A stretch of DNA of 64,000 bases from an uncultured Pseudomonadales bacterium (GCA_943789335.1 CALSTS010000008.1:124001-188000), one strand, 5' to 3'. Counted from the first letter of the stretch, positions 37,306 through 48,022 are shown. Translations and numbers: made by a program. The notes: generated from the sequence alone by a model not told the origin.

Positions 37306-37515
37306 TTAGATAGCAACAATATTTTCAGCTTGTGGGCCTTTTTGGCCTTGAGTTACTTCAAACTCAACTTTTTGGCCTTCAGCTAGTGTTTTGTATCCAG
37401 AGCTCGCGATTGCACTGTAATGTGCAAAAACATCAGGACCGGATTCTTGTTCAATAAAACCAAAACCTTTAGATTCGTTAAACCACTTTACTGTTCCAGT
37501 TACTTTGTCAGACAT
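37306..37515 (-). CDS. Cold-shock protein (CspA family)
   Basis: A 69-aa single-stranded nucleic-acid-binding protein with RNP1 KGFGFIEQ (about residues 15-22) and RNP2 DVFAHYSAI (about 28-36), and the usual [11 protein letters not shown] start. It acts as an RNA chaperone. The ~225 bp upstream before the next gene hold no other gene and probably form a long 5' untranslated leader with promoter, as is common for temperature-responsive csp mRNAs. AAGG lies just before the start. Which csp paralogue this is cannot be told. Confidence 0.95.
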   Translation of the reverse strand: MSDKVTGTVKWFNESKGFGFIEQESGPDVFAHYSAIASSGYKTLAEGQKVEFEVTQGQKGPQAENIVAI

Positions 37516-37743
37516 AAAAATTACCTTTAAAATTTAAAAAAATATTGCCTCGCTAAGAAATCTTAAGGAGACGAGTTTTAGCATGGAAATAAGCCTAAAT
37601 TTAGAAACTCTTTAAATACTCTTTTAAATACTAGATTTAAATAACAGAGAACGATGAAATACAAGATATGCAACGAAAAGAAGTTAAAAATATTTAGCTA
37701 CACTTTCTAGCTGATCGCAGGGTATAGCCAGCACAAGATAATG

Positions 37744-37944
37744 TCAACGTTTATTTCTAAAAAGTTTAATAGCTTCAGTCCAACAATAAAGCCAAGTCAC
37801 AATGCCAATTGTTAAGATTAAATTAACATTAGTCTGATCATTCAAGAAATCGGCAAAGGCTTCACCATTCGCCCAAAACTTTCCGTATAAACCAAGCACG
37901 ACAAGAATAGTTCCAGCTGTTTCGTAAATTACCAGACGCATCAT
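37744..37944 (-). CDS. Small membrane protein, hypothetical
   Basis: A 66-aa protein with two predicted transmembrane helices (about residues 5-24 and 40-57) and a basic C-terminus RNKR. I do not recognise the family. It stands alone between the cold-shock gene and the frameshifted gene at 38.1 kb. The start MMRLVIYETAGTILVV is plausible, but no strong ribosome binding site is visible, so the call is moderate. Confidence 0.5.
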   Translation of the reverse strand: MMRLVIYETAGTILVVLGLYGKFWANGEAFADFLNDQTNVNLILTIGIVTWLYCWTEAIKLFRNKR

Positions 37945-38099
37945 CTTTTTACTGATTAAACTTTTTGATTGATCGTTAATTTAATTCTCCATTATGAAAT
38001 ACTGACAAACTATTCAATCACTTTTCATCTTTTTTACAATTATTTGCAAGAACAAACTTATACTTCAGTAAAAAATATAACGCTATTTGTAATCCAGCA

Positions 38100-38625
38100 T
38101 TAATTCATTGACTGTAGCACATAGCGGCCATCAAACCACGGATCCCACGCATCAGTTTCATAATTATACTGTTCAAAATATTGTCTAACACTACCATCCG
38201 AATTTGGCGTCCAGGTGCCACGAAAATCAAAAGTTTCATTATCAGCGTAGTTATAAATTTCACCAATTAAAACCATAGAAGTATTACTTATACCGCCAAC
38301 AATATCGATAGCGTATTCTCCGGCTGACACCCATAGTTGACGCCATTCATCTCGCACAGGATTATAATAATTAATGCTTATGCCAGAGGACCCACCTGCT
38401 CCCGTCCAAGTTTCCAACAAGGCACACCCAGCTTCTAGTTTCTCAATAGTGTTGCTACCAACCTGGTTCGTGTTAGCACTATTGTTAAGGTAAACATCCC
38501 ACTCGCCCACCCAAAAATCAAAAGCAGAAAATCCATCTTCAGACGTGCAAGGTTGATTTTGCGCCAGCACTGGATTAATAAAAAGATTGCTCAGCAATAC
38601 GATTAGCAGTGTAATTTTTTTTCAT
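38100..38625 (-). pseudogene. Secreted protein of unknown function, frameshift in the signal peptide
   Basis: The mature part (about 150 aa) has FDFWVGEWDVYLN, IEKLEAGCALLETW, NPVRDEWRQLWV and FDFRGTWTPNSDGSVRQYFEQ. This is a lipocalin-like pattern seen in DUF1579-type proteins. A good ATG with GAGGG upstream at 38625 starts MKK but then meets a run of eight A (38622-38615 on the minus strand). With seven A the frame would read MKKITLLIVLLSNLF...PVLAQ, a perfect signal peptide joined to the mature protein. The 526-nt span is one base over a multiple of three. A slippage mutation or homopolymer read error is likely. Confidence 0.78.
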
Positions 38626-38712
38626 AACCAACCCTCTTTATATTTAATTTAATTTAACTTAGAGCAACACTAGTAAGTAAATCCTGCACAGTAATTTTTT
38701 GACAATAGCATC

Positions 38713-39168
38713 TTAAAGCCACCTTCTAACTCTAGACTTATACTCGGCAAAATCGGCACCAAACTTTCTCATCAGAGCTCGCTCTTCCGGCTTAATTTGA
38801 AACGCATTTATGTATAAGACAAAAACTAAAACGCCAATAATAGACAAAGCCGATGCTAAATATACAAGCAATGCTAATAGTAAAAATACAAGCCCAACAT
38901 ACATTGGGTTTCTCGAAAGCCGATAAATGCCCGTACTAACTAATGATGAAGCCGCTTCTGGCTTCATAGGGTCGATTGTTGTTTGTGCACGCCTAAAAGA
39001 GAAAAGACCCGAAAAAATAAAAAATAAGCCGAGAATAAAAATAACTATTATTAAAGAAAGTCGCACAAAAAAGGGCAATGAAATTTCTAAAGAAAATGTC
39101 GATATCCCCCACATCAGTAGAGCACATACTAAAGCTATTATTGGTGGGGGAATTTTATTCTCAAGCAT
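38713..39168 (-). CDS. Isoprenylcysteine carboxyl methyltransferase-family membrane protein
   Basis: A 151-aa protein with four membrane helices and the C-terminal ICMT/PEMT signature: STGIYRLSRNPMYVGLVF (about residues 79-96) and KPEERALMRKFGADFAEYKSRVRRWL. This binds S-adenosylmethionine in the NRxPxY and EE-type motifs. Bacterial members methylate lipids or unknown small acceptors; the substrate is not known. It stands alone downstream of purL in the same orientation, separated by ~155 bp. Confidence 0.88.
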   Translation of the reverse strand: MLENKIPPPIIALVCALLMWGISTFSLEISLPFFVRLSLIIVIFILGLFFIFSGLFSFRRAQTTIDPMKPEAASSLVSTGIYRLSRNPMYVGLVFLLLALLVYLASALSIIGVLVFVLYINAFQIKPEERALMRKFGADFAEYKSRVRRWL

Positions 39169-39322
39169 GGCCTACACCATATTCTATTACATAACACTTG
39201 ATTAGCATTTTAAAAAATATATTATCCGCGACCACACAGTAACTACAAGATGATTAACTAGAATTTTGTAACGACCTGATCAAAAATACTATTCTAAAGT
39301 ATAGTTACTTTACAATTTTGAC

Positions 39323-42300
39323 CTAAGCCAGCCAATACCTTGCATTTCTAAACATGCGCATGGTGGGGCTATATTCCTGCCAATCATCGGGGCGCCAGGA
39401 ATTGGTGGCAGCGCGAAACACACGCTCTGGGTGAGGCATCATAATCGTAAATCGACCATCTTCATTGCAAAGACCTGCTATACCATTAGGGGAGCCGTTA
39501 GGGTTAGATGGATAACTCTCTGTCACTTTGCCATTGTTATCGACATATTGCATTGCAAGGTATGTACTGTTTAAGGCAGCTTTTTCTGCTTCATTTGAGC
39601 TAAATTCTGCCCTGCCCTCACCGTGCGCGACAGCAATTGGGAAAACAGAACCAGCCATACCCTGAAGTAAAACCGAAGGGCTATCCTGAATTTTCACCAA
39701 AGATGTTCTACCTTCGAATTGTTCTGATGCATTCCTAACAAAGTGCGGCCAATGTGAAGTCCCAGGGATTAATTCATGTAAGTTAGACATCATTTGACAA
39801 CCGTTACATACTCCCAGGGCTAAAGTATTTTCACGTAAGAAGAATGCTTCGAATTGCTTCCGCGCATTATCATTAAATAAAATTGATTTAGCCCAGCCTT
39901 CACCCGCTCCCAATACATCTCCATAAGAGAAGCCACCACAGGCAACAAGCGCATTAAATTGCTCAAGCTTAACTTCACCGCTGATTATGTCACTCATATG
40001 AACATCAATCGCATCGAAACCAGCGCGGTCAAACGCTGCTGCCATTTCCAACTGACCATTCACGCCCTGTTCACGCAAAATAGCGATACGTGGTTTAGCT
40101 TGGTTATTAAGAAAAGGCGCTGCAATATCCTCATTAATATTAAAACTGAGTTCGCTGAAAAGGCCGCTGTCTTTTTCATCTTGAATGCGTGCATATTCTT
40201 GCTTGGCACATTCACTATTGTCTCGCAGACTTTGTATCGAATATGAGGTATTCGCCCATAGGCTTTGATAATTTGAGCGAGTACCACTCAGTACTTCTTT
40301 ACCTTCATAAAAAAAATAAACGTCATCGCCTTTTACCGGCTCTCCGATATCAAAACAAATATCTGCCAAACCATAGTCTTCAGCTAATTCATTAAGCAGC
40401 GAAACTTTGTTGCTGGCCACCTGAATAACAGCACCTAGCTCTTCATTAAATAGGTTTTCGAGATGATCTTGTGGGCTACTGATTTCACCCAGATGTATAG
40501 ATAAGCCACAATGTCCAGCAAAGGCCATTTCCATCAAAGTTACAAACAAACCACCATCAGAGCGATCGTGATAAGCCAGTAATAATTGCTGCTGCATGGC
40601 ATCTTGAATAAATCCAAAGAAGGCTTTCAAATCAGACGCGCTGTGCACATCCGGCACCTTGTTACCAAACTGATTGTAGACCTGCGCCAAAGCAGAACCA
40701 CCCAAACGGTTCGAGCCTAAGCCTAAATCCAACAAAAAGAGACGGCTATCACTCTCTAAGCGTAATTGCGGCGTTAAGGTCTGTCGAATATTTTGTACTG
40801 GCGCAAAAGCAGATACGACCAGCGATAAAGGTGACGTTACACTTTTATCCTGCTCGCTGTTTTCATCTTTCCAGACCGTGCGCATGGACATTGAATCTTT
40901 GCCGACTGGAATTGTGATACCTAGTTCCGGACATAATTCCATCCCGACGGCTTTGACTGTCTCATACAATTTAACATCTTCACCGGGGAAACCCGCTGCT
41001 GCCATCCAGTTGGCAGATAATCTTATGTCACTAATTTTTTCAATGCGGGCACAGGCAATATTAGTAATGGCTTCGGCCACTGCCATACGACCTGAGGCTG
41101 GGGCATTGATTAATGCTGCCGGTGTTCTTTCTCCTATAGCCATGGCTTCGCCATAGTTGGAATCAAAAGATTGCGCTGTTACTGCGGCATCAGCTACTGG
41201 TACTTGCCAGGGGCCAACCATTTGTTCACGAGCAACCATGCCGGTTATTGAACGATCCCCAATGGTAATCAAAAAGCTTTTGCTGGCGACGGTTGGTAGC
41301 TGTAATACACGTTCGGCGGCATCTTCCAGAGTAATCCCTCTGGCATCAAACTTTTTAAATTGATTTTCGACACGCTTTACATCTCTGTGCATTTTTGGCG
41401 CTTTACCAAAAAGTACTGACATTGGCAGATCAATAGGTTGATTAGAAAAATGCGTGTCTTCTAGAGATAAATGTAACTCTTCTTTAGCCTCACCTACCAC
41501 TGCAAAAGGGCAACGTTCGCGCTTACAGATTGCTTCAAAACGCTTGAGGTCTTTATCAGCAACGGCCATTACATAACGTTCTTGCGCTTCATTACACCAG
41601 ATTTCCATCGGCGATAATTGCGCTTCGGCATTTGGTATTTCCCGCAATTTAAATGCTCCACCACGCTCGCCATCTTTAACCAACTCAGGCAAGGCATTCG
41701 ATAGACCGCCCGCACCAACATCGTGAATAAATTTGATAGGGTTACTTTTTCCTTGTGCCCAACATTGGTCAATAACCTCCTGACAACGACGTTCCATTTC
41801 TGCGTTATCACGCTGCACCGAGGCAAAATCAAGATCTGCACTACTGGTGCCTGAATCCATAGATGATGCTGCGCCTCCACCCAGACCAATCAACATCGCT
41901 GGGCCGCCCAGAACAATTAAGTTGGCACCAACAGGAATATCCTGTTTTTGAACATGTTGCTCACGAATATTACCGAGGCCGCCCGCAAGCATGATGGGTT
42001 TGTGGTATCCGCGAATGTCTTGCTCGCCTTTTAAATCGGAACTTGGCATGGCTTGCTCAAAGGTGCGGAAATAGCCACAAAGGTTAGGCCGACCGTATTC
42101 ATTATTAAAAGCAGCTCCACCAATTGGTCCTTCAAGCATAATATCCAGCGCGGAGGCAATATGTGAAGGTTTGCCATAATCGACTTCCCAGGGCTGTAAC
42201 TGACCGGGAATTTTCAAATTAGAGACTGAAAAGCCCGTCAAACCTGCCTTAGGTTTAGAACCTACACCAGTGGCACCTTCATCACGTATTTCTCCACCCG

Positions 42301-43231
42301 ACCCAGTAGAAGCGCCGGGAAAAGGCGCAATGGCGGTTGGATGATTATGCGTCTCGACTTTAGTCAGAATATGGATTGGCTCTTGATGGTACTGGTAAGT
42401 GCGAGATTTCGAATCGGGGAAAAAGCGTCCTGCGGTATTACCTTTCATCACCGAGGCGTTATCTTTATAGGCAGAAAGCACCCCTTCACTATTACATTCA
42501 TAGGTATTTCGAATCATCGCAAATAGCGAAAGATCCTGTTCTTCACCATCTAATGTCCAGGAGGCATTGAAGATTTTATGGCGGCAATGCTCAGAGTTAG
42601 CCTGAGCAAACATCATTAATTCAATATCATTAGGATTACGGCCCAAAGAGTTAAAACTTTCGACTAAATAATCAATTTCATCAGAAGCTAGCGCTAATCC
42701 CATGTTCTTATTAGCTTCTTGCAAAGCCAGCTTGCCGCCTGCCAGCACATCCACCGTTTGCATGGGTTTCGGCTCAGCTGATTCAAACAGTCTTTCTACT
42801 TCTGCCAATTCACTCACCACAGCTTGAGTCATCCGATCATGAAGGTGTGGCAGTAACAAGGCCGCATCGACTTCCGCCCTTGAGTGAAGAGTAAAAATCA
42901 CGCCTCTTTCCAGACGTTTAACTTTATTTAAACCGCAATTTCGAGCAATGTCTGAGGCCTTAGATGACCAGGGTGAAATTGTGCCAAAACGCGGAATAAC
43001 AAGATACGTTTGGCCGCTCTGCCCTGCTTGTTTTGCTTCGAACTTGGGACCATATTGCAACAATCTGTTTAGCAAAGTTGATTCGTCCTGATCCAGCTTC
43101 TCAACAAGATCAACAAAATGCACAAAGCGGGTTTCAATGCCGGTAACAGCCGGTAAGTCTTGCTGAATATTACTAAGGAGTTTTTGCGTGGTTAGCTGAG
43201 AATGTGCAGGAGATCCATACAAACTTAGCAT
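39323..43231 (-). CDS. purL: Phosphoribosylformylglycinamidine synthase
   Basis: Converts FGAR to FGAM using ATP and glutamine, the fourth step of purine synthesis. The 1302-aa protein is the large fused form of gammaproteobacteria. The N-terminal PurS-like domain lies at about 1-150. The first AIR-synthase-like half has [18 protein letters not shown] and [32 protein letters not shown] second half has [13 protein letters not shown] and [15 protein letters not shown]. The C-terminal glutaminase (about 1045-1302) has the nucleophile in [11 protein letters not shown] and [10 protein letters not shown]. Length and motifs are complete. Confidence 0.97.
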   Translation of the reverse strand: MLSLYGSPAHSQLTTQKLLSNIQQDLPAVTGIETRFVHFVDLVEKLDQDESTLLNRLLQYGPKFEAKQAGQSGQTYLVIPRFGTISPWSSKASDIARNCGLNKVKRLERGVIFTLHSRAEVDAALLLPHLHDRMTQAVVSELAEVERLFESAEPKPMQTVDVLAGGKLALQEANKNMGLALASDEIDYLVESFNSLGRNPNDIELMMFAQANSEHCRHKIFNASWTLDGEEQDLSLFAMIRNTYECNSEGVLSAYKDNASVMKGNTAGRFFPDSKSRTYQYHQEPIHILTKVETHNHPTAIAPFPGASTGSGGEIRDEGATGVGSKPKAGLTGFSVSNLKIPGQLQPWEVDYGKPSHIASALDIMLEGPIGGAAFNNEYGRPNLCGYFRTFEQAMPSSDLKGEQDIRGYHKPIMLAGGLGNIREQHVQKQDIPVGANLIVLGGPAMLIGLGGGAASSMDSGTSSADLDFASVQRDNAEMERRCQEVIDQCWAQGKSNPIKFIHDVGAGGLSNALPELVKDGERGGAFKLREIPNAEAQLSPMEIWCNEAQERYVMAVADKDLKRFEAICKRERCPFAVVGEAKEELHLSLEDTHFSNQPIDLPMSVLFGKAPKMHRDVKRVENQFKKFDARGITLEDAAERVLQLPTVASKSFLITIGDRSITGMVAREQMVGPWQVPVADAAVTAQSFDSNYGEAMAIGERTPAALINAPASGRMAVAEAITNIACARIEKISDIRLSANWMAAAGFPGEDVKLYETVKAVGMELCPELGITIPVGKDSMSMRTVWKDENSEQDKSVTSPLSLVVSAFAPVQNIRQTLTPQLRLESDSRLFLLDLGLGSNRLGGSALAQVYNQFGNKVPDVHSASDLKAFFGFIQDAMQQQLLLAYHDRSDGGLFVTLMEMAFAGHCGLSIHLGEISSPQDHLENLFNEELGAVIQVASNKVSLLNELAEDYGLADICFDIGEPVKGDDVYFFYEGKEVLSGTRSNYQSLWANTSYSIQSLRDNSECAKQEYARIQDEKDSGLFSELSFNINEDIAAPFLNNQAKPRIAILREQGVNGQLEMAAAFDRAGFDAIDVHMSDIISGEVKLEQFNALVACGGFSYGDVLGAGEGWAKSILFNDNARKQFEAFFLRENTLALGVCNGCQMMSNLHELIPGTSHWPHFVRNASEQFEGRTSLVKIQDSPSVLLQGMAGSVFPIAVAHGEGRAEFSSNEAEKAALNSTYLAMQYVDNNGKVTESYPSNPNGSPNGIAGLCNEDGRFTIMMPHPERVFRAATNSWRPDDWQEYSPTMRMFRNARYWLA

Positions 43232-43377
43232 TTTTTAAATCAACCTTGGTTAGAACGACGAGCGTCAAAAAATGAAGGCGTTATGATACTGGAATTTAAC
43301 TCACGTTTGTAGATAAAGCCTTTAACTTATAAAAACAATTTGCTGGATATATGATTTCCGCTTAAATATGCCTCGAC

Positions 43378-44310
43378 TTAAAGCAAAGTAACATCTTTTT
43401 TAAAGTGCTCCTTAATTAATTGCTGGAAAGAAGCCCCAAGTTCTCGATAAAAATTTCGTAAAGGAGAGGTGTTGCGCCAGGCTAAGGCATGGATACGAAA
43501 TATCGATTCATCTTCTAAAGTAAGGATATGTAAGTTATCACGAGGTTTAATCTCAGAGCGTAAATACAGTGCTGGCATAAAGGCTATCCCCATTTCCATA
43601 TAAACCATTTGTCGAATCGCATCTAAACTGGTGCCTTCATAATCTCTCAATAATTTTGCATGGAATTTTGAACAAAGGTCTTCTACCTGTTTATAAAATT
43701 GATGATGTTCTTCAATCGTTAAGATTTCCTCACCTTCAAGCTCGATGGCCTTTACTGATTTTTTCTTGGCAAAACGATGCGTATTACTTGTTACTAGGTA
43801 AATTGGTTCTCGCAATAGCGGCATAACAGTGATTGAAGGGGCATCCAATGGCAAAGTGGTTAATATCAGGTCATAGTTCCCATTAATCAAACCTTGAGCT
43901 AAATCGGTATATACCTCTTCACGTACAAAGAGCTTCATATTTTTATATTGTTTATGGATTGTAGGCAGAATCCACGGTAATGAGTATGGTCCTATCGATG
44001 GAGTTACGCCTAAGCGGAAAGTTCCTGTCGGCCCTTTAGAGGCAAAGTTTGCCGATTCAGCAATAACATTTACTGCTTCAATTGCTGTGTGCGTCTCTTT
44101 CAGTAGCTCACGACCTATGGGCGTTAGATAGATACCACTCCGATTACGCTCAAACAACTCGACACCTAAATTATTTTCCAGTGCGCTGAGTTGTGCACTC
44201 AGTGAAGGCTGAGAAATTCTCAGTTCACGGGCTGCTTGACGCAGACTGTTATAGCGAGCAGAGACCGCATAGTAACGCAGTTGCTTTAAAGAGATATTCT
44301 TACCGGACAT
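43378..44310 (-). CDS. LysR-type transcriptional regulator
   Basis: A 310-aa regulator. An N-terminal winged helix-turn-helix (about residues 5-65; LRYYAVSARYNSLRQAARELRISQPSLSAQLSALENNLG) precedes the periplasmic-binding-like effector domain (about 95-300). It is divergent from the carbonic anhydrase with a 155-bp shared gap holding a 9-bp-arm inverted repeat (44399-44431), a likely operator. The context resembles cyanate or bicarbonate systems where a LysR protein controls a beta-carbonic anhydrase, but OxyR-like or other classes are possible. The effector is unknown. Confidence 0.9.
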   Translation of the reverse strand: MSGKNISLKQLRYYAVSARYNSLRQAARELRISQPSLSAQLSALENNLGVELFERNRSGIYLTPIGRELLKETHTAIEAVNVIAESANFASKGPTGTFRLGVTPSIGPYSLPWILPTIHKQYKNMKLFVREEVYTDLAQGLINGNYDLILTTLPLDAPSITVMPLLREPIYLVTSNTHRFAKKKSVKAIELEGEEILTIEEHHQFYKQVEDLCSKFHAKLLRDYEGTSLDAIRQMVYMEMGIAFMPALYLRSEIKPRDNLHILTLEDESIFRIHALAWRNTSPLRNFYRELGASFQQLIKEHFKKDVTLL

Positions 44311-44398
44311 CTTGTTTACCTACCTCGTTATGAAAGGATTATCCTATCATCTATTCAATATATTTGATAAAAAAATTTCACTATAGTGAGTTTCTTAG

Positions 44399-44431
44399 CC
44401 TGATGTCGTATATAGTAAGTATGACATCAGG
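44399..44431. promoter_or_regulatory. Perfect inverted repeat, probable LysR operator
   Basis: CCTGATGTC (44399-44407) and GACATCAGG (44423-44431) are perfect 9-bp arms around 15 nt. They lie between the divergent LysR gene and the carbonic anhydrase, ending 34 bp before the latter's start. The symmetry fits binding of a dimeric regulator; an mRNA leader hairpin is the alternative. Confidence 0.6.
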
Positions 44432-44465
44432 ATGAGTTAAGAATTAAGAGAATGAGGTTTGTAAA

Positions 44466-45164
44466 ATGAAAAAATTGGTTAAAGGAGTCTCGGAATTCCA
44501 GAAAAGCACATTTCCCAACAACCAGGAATTTTTCCAGGAACTTGCCAATAAACAGGAACCTGAAGTGATGTTCCTCACCTGTTGTGATTCACGTGTTGAC
44601 CCCAGTCTTATCACTGAAACAGATCCCGGTGATCTGTTTATTCATCGCAATGTTGGTAACATCGTCCCGCCTCATGCACTGGTAACCGGAGGCGTAACTG
44701 CCTCTATTGAATTTGCAGTAGCGGTTCTGGGCGTTAAATATATTATTGTTTGCGGGCATACTGATTGCGGTGCCATGAAAGGGGCTATGAACCCCGACCT
44801 TGCCAAGTCCTTACCGTATGTTAATAATTGGCTGTCACATAGCGCGGCCGCACTTGCCAGAGTTTCTGCAAAACATGACGAACTCTCCATTGAAGAACAC
44901 CTGCATGAAATGACAGAGGAAAATGTGCTGTTACAATTAAGGCATCTTGAAACTCATCCTAGTGTTGCTACTAGCATGGCAAAGGGAAACCTGGAACTCC
45001 ATGGCTGGATCTACGATATAGGCACGGGTGGAGTCAACTGTTTTGATCCCAACCAAGGCAAGTTTGTTTCAGTGCAAGACCGTTACGCGCACTTGCACAC
45101 CACAGACTGGAAAGAAACTAAACCCGATCGACGTTTTAAACAAGTAAGGAAACTCTGTCCATGA
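44466..45164 (+). CDS. Beta-carbonic anhydrase
   Basis: Interconverts CO2 and bicarbonate. The 232-aa protein has the zinc ligands in CCDSRVDPSL (Cys and Asp-Arg pair, about residues 39-48) and HTDCGAMKG (His and Cys, about 98-106). HRNVGNIVPP lies between them, and a C-terminal LHGWIYDIGTGGV. Its stop overlaps the SulP start (ATGA at 45161-45164), so the two are translationally coupled. It is divergent from a LysR regulator. The pairing suggests that the enzyme feeds or drains bicarbonate for the SulP transporter. Confidence 0.95.
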   Translation: MKKLVKGVSEFQKSTFPNNQEFFQELANKQEPEVMFLTCCDSRVDPSLITETDPGDLFIHRNVGNIVPPHALVTGGVTASIEFAVAVLGVKYIIVCGHTDCGAMKGAMNPDLAKSLPYVNNWLSHSAAALARVSAKHDELSIEEHLHEMTEENVLLQLRHLETHPSVATSMAKGNLELHGWIYDIGTGGVNCFDPNQGKFVSVQDRYAHLHTTDWKETKPDRRFKQVRKLCP

Positions 45165-46806
45165 TCAAACTGGATACATCACATTTACGCGGCGATATAT
45201 ATGGCGGCCTGACAGCTGGCGTAGTTGCCCTTCCCTTAGCCCTGGCCATGGGTGTGGCCTCCGGTCTTGGCCCTATTGCAGGTCTTTATGGCGCTATTTT
45301 TGTCGGCTTCTTTGCGGCTCTTTTTGGTGGCACCGAGCCGCAGATTTCTGGCCCAACAGGTCCTATGACAGTGGTGTGTGCGGGCCTTGCTGCCAGTATT
45401 GCTTCCCACCCAGATCTCATGGGAAATACCAGTCTCATATTCACCGCTATCATGATGGCAGGACTTTTTCAGGTTGCTCTGGGCTTATTTAAACTGGGTG
45501 AATACATTCGCCTGGTTCCTTATCCTGTTATCAGTGGCTTCATGAGTGGTATTGGCGGCATCATCATCATTCTTCAAATTAGCCCAATGCTGGGACACAA
45601 CGCTCCTGCAGGAACTGTCGATGCCCTTTTTTACACGCCAACGGCAATTCTGGATATCAATTTTGTTGCCTTGTTTATTGGTGCACTAACGCTCGGCATA
45701 GCCTTTAAGTGGCCTTCCAAGTTAGCCAAATTTGTGCCGGGCCCCCTGGCTGCACTGGTAATTGGCACTATCCTCAGCCTTGTCATTGGCGGCGCGCCCA
45801 TCCTCGGAGATATTCCTTCCGGCTTACCACAACTACACTTGCCAGAGTTCTCAGCCATTTCATTTTTATTATCGCTGAAGCTGCCTTTGTTCTGGCGCTG
45901 CTTGGTTCCATTGACAGCCTGTTGACATCGCTTGTTGCAGATAATATGTCCGGCACCAGACATGACTCAAATAAAGAACTGATTGGTCAGGGTATCGGTA
46001 ATACCATTGCCGGCCTGTTTGGTGGCGCACCCGGTGCTGGTGCCACTATGCGTACCGTGGTCAATATTCGTACTGGTGGGCGCACAAGAATTTCCGGAAT
46101 GATTCATGCGCTTCTTTTACTTGGCGTCGTACTGGGCCTTGGTGCTTATGCCAGTTACATTCCCAATGCTGTACTGGCAGGCATCCTGATCAAGGTAGGC
46201 CTGGATATTATTGATTGGAATTACATCAAAAATGCACATCGTGGTCCGCGTTGGGACCTGGCATTGATGCTCATTGTTGTCGGCCTGACAATCTTTGTCG
46301 ACCTGATTACTGCAGTGGCTGTAGGCGTAGTTCTGGCCTCAATTGCCTTCGTTAAACAGGTTGCCCATGATCAAATGGAAAGACTGCGCAAGACTCACCT
46401 GATTCGTCACAATGCCACAACACGTGAAAAAGAAATAATTGATTTGCTCGGTGATAAGGTCAATATTTTTGATTTCAGCGGCCCTATGAGTTTTGGCGCA
46501 GCAGCTGACCTTGGTCACCATGCCCGCTCACAACTCGAAGGTGGGGCCCTGGCAATTATTCTCGACTTTTCCCGCGTGCCTTTTCTCGATGTCTCCGCAG
46601 CACTGGCCATTGAAACTGTTGCCAGAGATGCCGCGCAAACCAAGCGCAAAGTCTATCCCTGTGGAATGAATGAATCGGTAGAGTCGACTTTAAGCGCGCT
46701 GGAAGCAGACAAGCACATCGATCCAAGCAATCACTATGCAACGCGTGAAGAAGCCATGGAAGCTGCACTTACAATAATCCGTAGTGAGCAAAAAAATGAA
46801 AAATAA
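45161..46806 (+). pseudogene. SulP-family anion transporter, split by one frameshift
   Basis: The first frame (45161-45925) encodes the transmembrane core start: MIKLDTSHLRGDIYGGLTAG, FFAALFGGTEPQISGPTGPM and GFMSGIGGIIIILQ. It loses sense after LPQLHLPEFSA. A second frame continues from about 45862 with AEAAFVLALLGSIDSLLTS, VADNMSGTRHDSNKELIGQG and GGAPGAGATMRTVVNIRTGG, and ends with a STAS domain (about 46430-46790). The 1646-nt total is one base short of a whole 548-aa SulP protein, so a single-base loss near 45862-45885 explains it. The family moves sulfate, bicarbonate or other anions; the overlap with carbonic anhydrase favours bicarbonate. It could be a real lesion or a sequence error. 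Confidence 0.85.
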
Positions 46807-46870
46807 GCAGACCCAATAACGATCAAGCTGCATTGGCTTGCCATCCCCTTTGTCTTAAGCCTCTTACTTT

Positions 46871-46896
46871 AGCCCGCTTTATAAGCCGGCTTTTTT
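46871..46896 (+). terminator. Rho-independent terminator after the SulP gene
   Basis: AGCC-C-GCTT and AAGC-C-GGCT form a stem with one internal mismatch, followed by TTTTTT. It lies 65 bp after the SulP stop. Confidence 0.7.
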
Positions 46897-47154
46897 ATAC
46901 CTACTTTTCTTATAATTCTAATTTTGTTTGTTTTGCCCTAGCTTAGTGCAGCCGCACCAAAATAGTTGCAAATCTCTTCATTCAATTCTCGTTTTTTCAC
47001 TAGAAAACCTCAAAATATTACATAACTCATTGTTTTAAATAGATATTAATTTGTTGGCACGGCTGTTGCTCTATATGACTTGTAAGCACATTAGCTTCAC
47101 AAGGACGAGAAAGGGGTTTGCTGGTTTATCCATTACAAACCTAGGAGTTAAGGA
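46897..47154. other. Intergenic region before the porin
   Basis: No gene is seen. The stretch is AT-rich and ends in a CTAGGAG ribosome binding site for the short leader frame. The porin promoter must lie here, but I cannot pick a single -10/-35 pair with confidence. Confidence 0.4.
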
Positions 47155-47205
47155 ATGAGTGCTAACAACAACTTGGCCACACAAACAAAACTTTGGAGAA
47201 AATGA
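47155..47205 (+). CDS. Candidate 16-residue leader peptide before the porin
   Basis: An ATG at 47155 has AGGAG at 47143-47147, seven bases upstream, a better ribosome binding site than that of the porin itself. The short frame (MSANNNLATQTKLWRK) stops 3 nt before the porin start. It could couple translation to the porin or act as a regulatory leader. It may also be chance; nothing else supports it. Confidence 0.35.
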   Translation: MSANNNLATQTKLWRK

Positions 47206-47208
47206 ATA

Positions 47209-47973
47209 ATGAATAAATCGTCGCTGAAAAATTTCAAAAAGCCTTTGCTTACTTCAGTCATTACTTTGGTAGCTCTTGCAGCTTCTATTCCATCCCAAGC
47301 AGAAGTGACTGCTAATGCTGGAATTGCGAATAATTACATTTGGCGTGGATTAACTCAGTCAATTAATGAAGCAGTGGTTACTGGCGGAATTGATTATGCT
47401 AATGAAAACGGTTTTTATGCTGGTACTTGGGCTGCTAACATCTCTTATGATTCAGATGATGTTTATTCATATGAGCATGACATGTATTTTGGTTTCGGTG
47501 GTGAAGCTGGCAATGTCGCTTATGACATCGGCTACTTATACTATAATTACGATAGCCAGGCTGGTTTCGACTTTGGTGAAGTTTATGGTTCTCTAGGTTT
47601 TGGTAATTTCAGTGTTGGTCTTTCAGTATTAGCTAATGCAGAGCCTGATGAAGCACCTGGACAAGACTTCGGTTTTGGTAAAGCGACTTATTTATCAGCT
47701 GACTATGTCATTCCATTAGAAAGCGGCACTGAAATTGGCTTCCATATTGGTCGTCATGATGGTGATTTTGCTGAAGCATTTAATGGTGTTACTGATGACT
47801 ATATTGATTATAACGTCAGTGTCTCTAAAGACGGTTTCAGCTTCATGGTTACCTCTACAAATCTAGGTTTCGATGATGACAATGATGGCAATGAAGACTA
47901 TGCCAGCATGGCGCCTCGTGATAATGACAATGTGAAGTTTGTCGTTTCATACGGCATTGATTTTGCACTTTAA
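47209..47973 (+). CDS. TorF family putative porin
   Basis: A 254-aa outer-membrane beta-barrel protein. The signal peptide ends near SQAE (about residue 31). The family hallmark VTANAGIANNYIWRGLTQS follows directly, then GGIDYANENGFYAGTWAANIS and alternating-hydrophobic strands rich in Tyr, Gly and Asp, ending in FVVSYGIDFAL with the aromatic/hydrophobic C-terminus. GGAG lies 11 bases before the start. A strong bidirectional terminator follows. The solute is unknown; members occur in marine bacteria. Confidence 0.88.
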   Translation: MNKSSLKNFKKPLLTSVITLVALAASIPSQAEVTANAGIANNYIWRGLTQSINEAVVTGGIDYANENGFYAGTWAANISYDSDDVYSYEHDMYFGFGGEAGNVAYDIGYLYYNYDSQAGFDFGEVYGSLGFGNFSVGLSVLANAEPDEAPGQDFGFGKATYLSADYVIPLESGTEIGFHIGRHDGDFAEAFNGVTDDYIDYNVSVSKDGFSFMVTSTNLGFDDDNDGNEDYASMAPRDNDNVKFVVSYGIDFAL

Positions 47974-47993
47974 GTTTTTATAAAAAATTAATC

Positions 47994-48022
47994 AAAAAAG
48001 CCGGATTTAATCCGGCTTTTTT
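47994..48022. terminator. Bidirectional terminator between the porin and tadA
   Basis: AAAAAAGCCGGAT and ATCCGGCTTTTTT form a GC-rich stem with A-tract and T-tract on either side. It can end both convergent transcripts. Confidence 0.88.

Noticed and set aside
40878-41363. Plus-strand open frames inside purL
   Set aside because: They are antisense to conserved PurL motifs and lack ribosome binding sites.
45709-45861. N-terminal part of the frame that carries the second half of SulP
   Set aside because: It is out of frame with the transporter; conserved sequence starts only near 45862.
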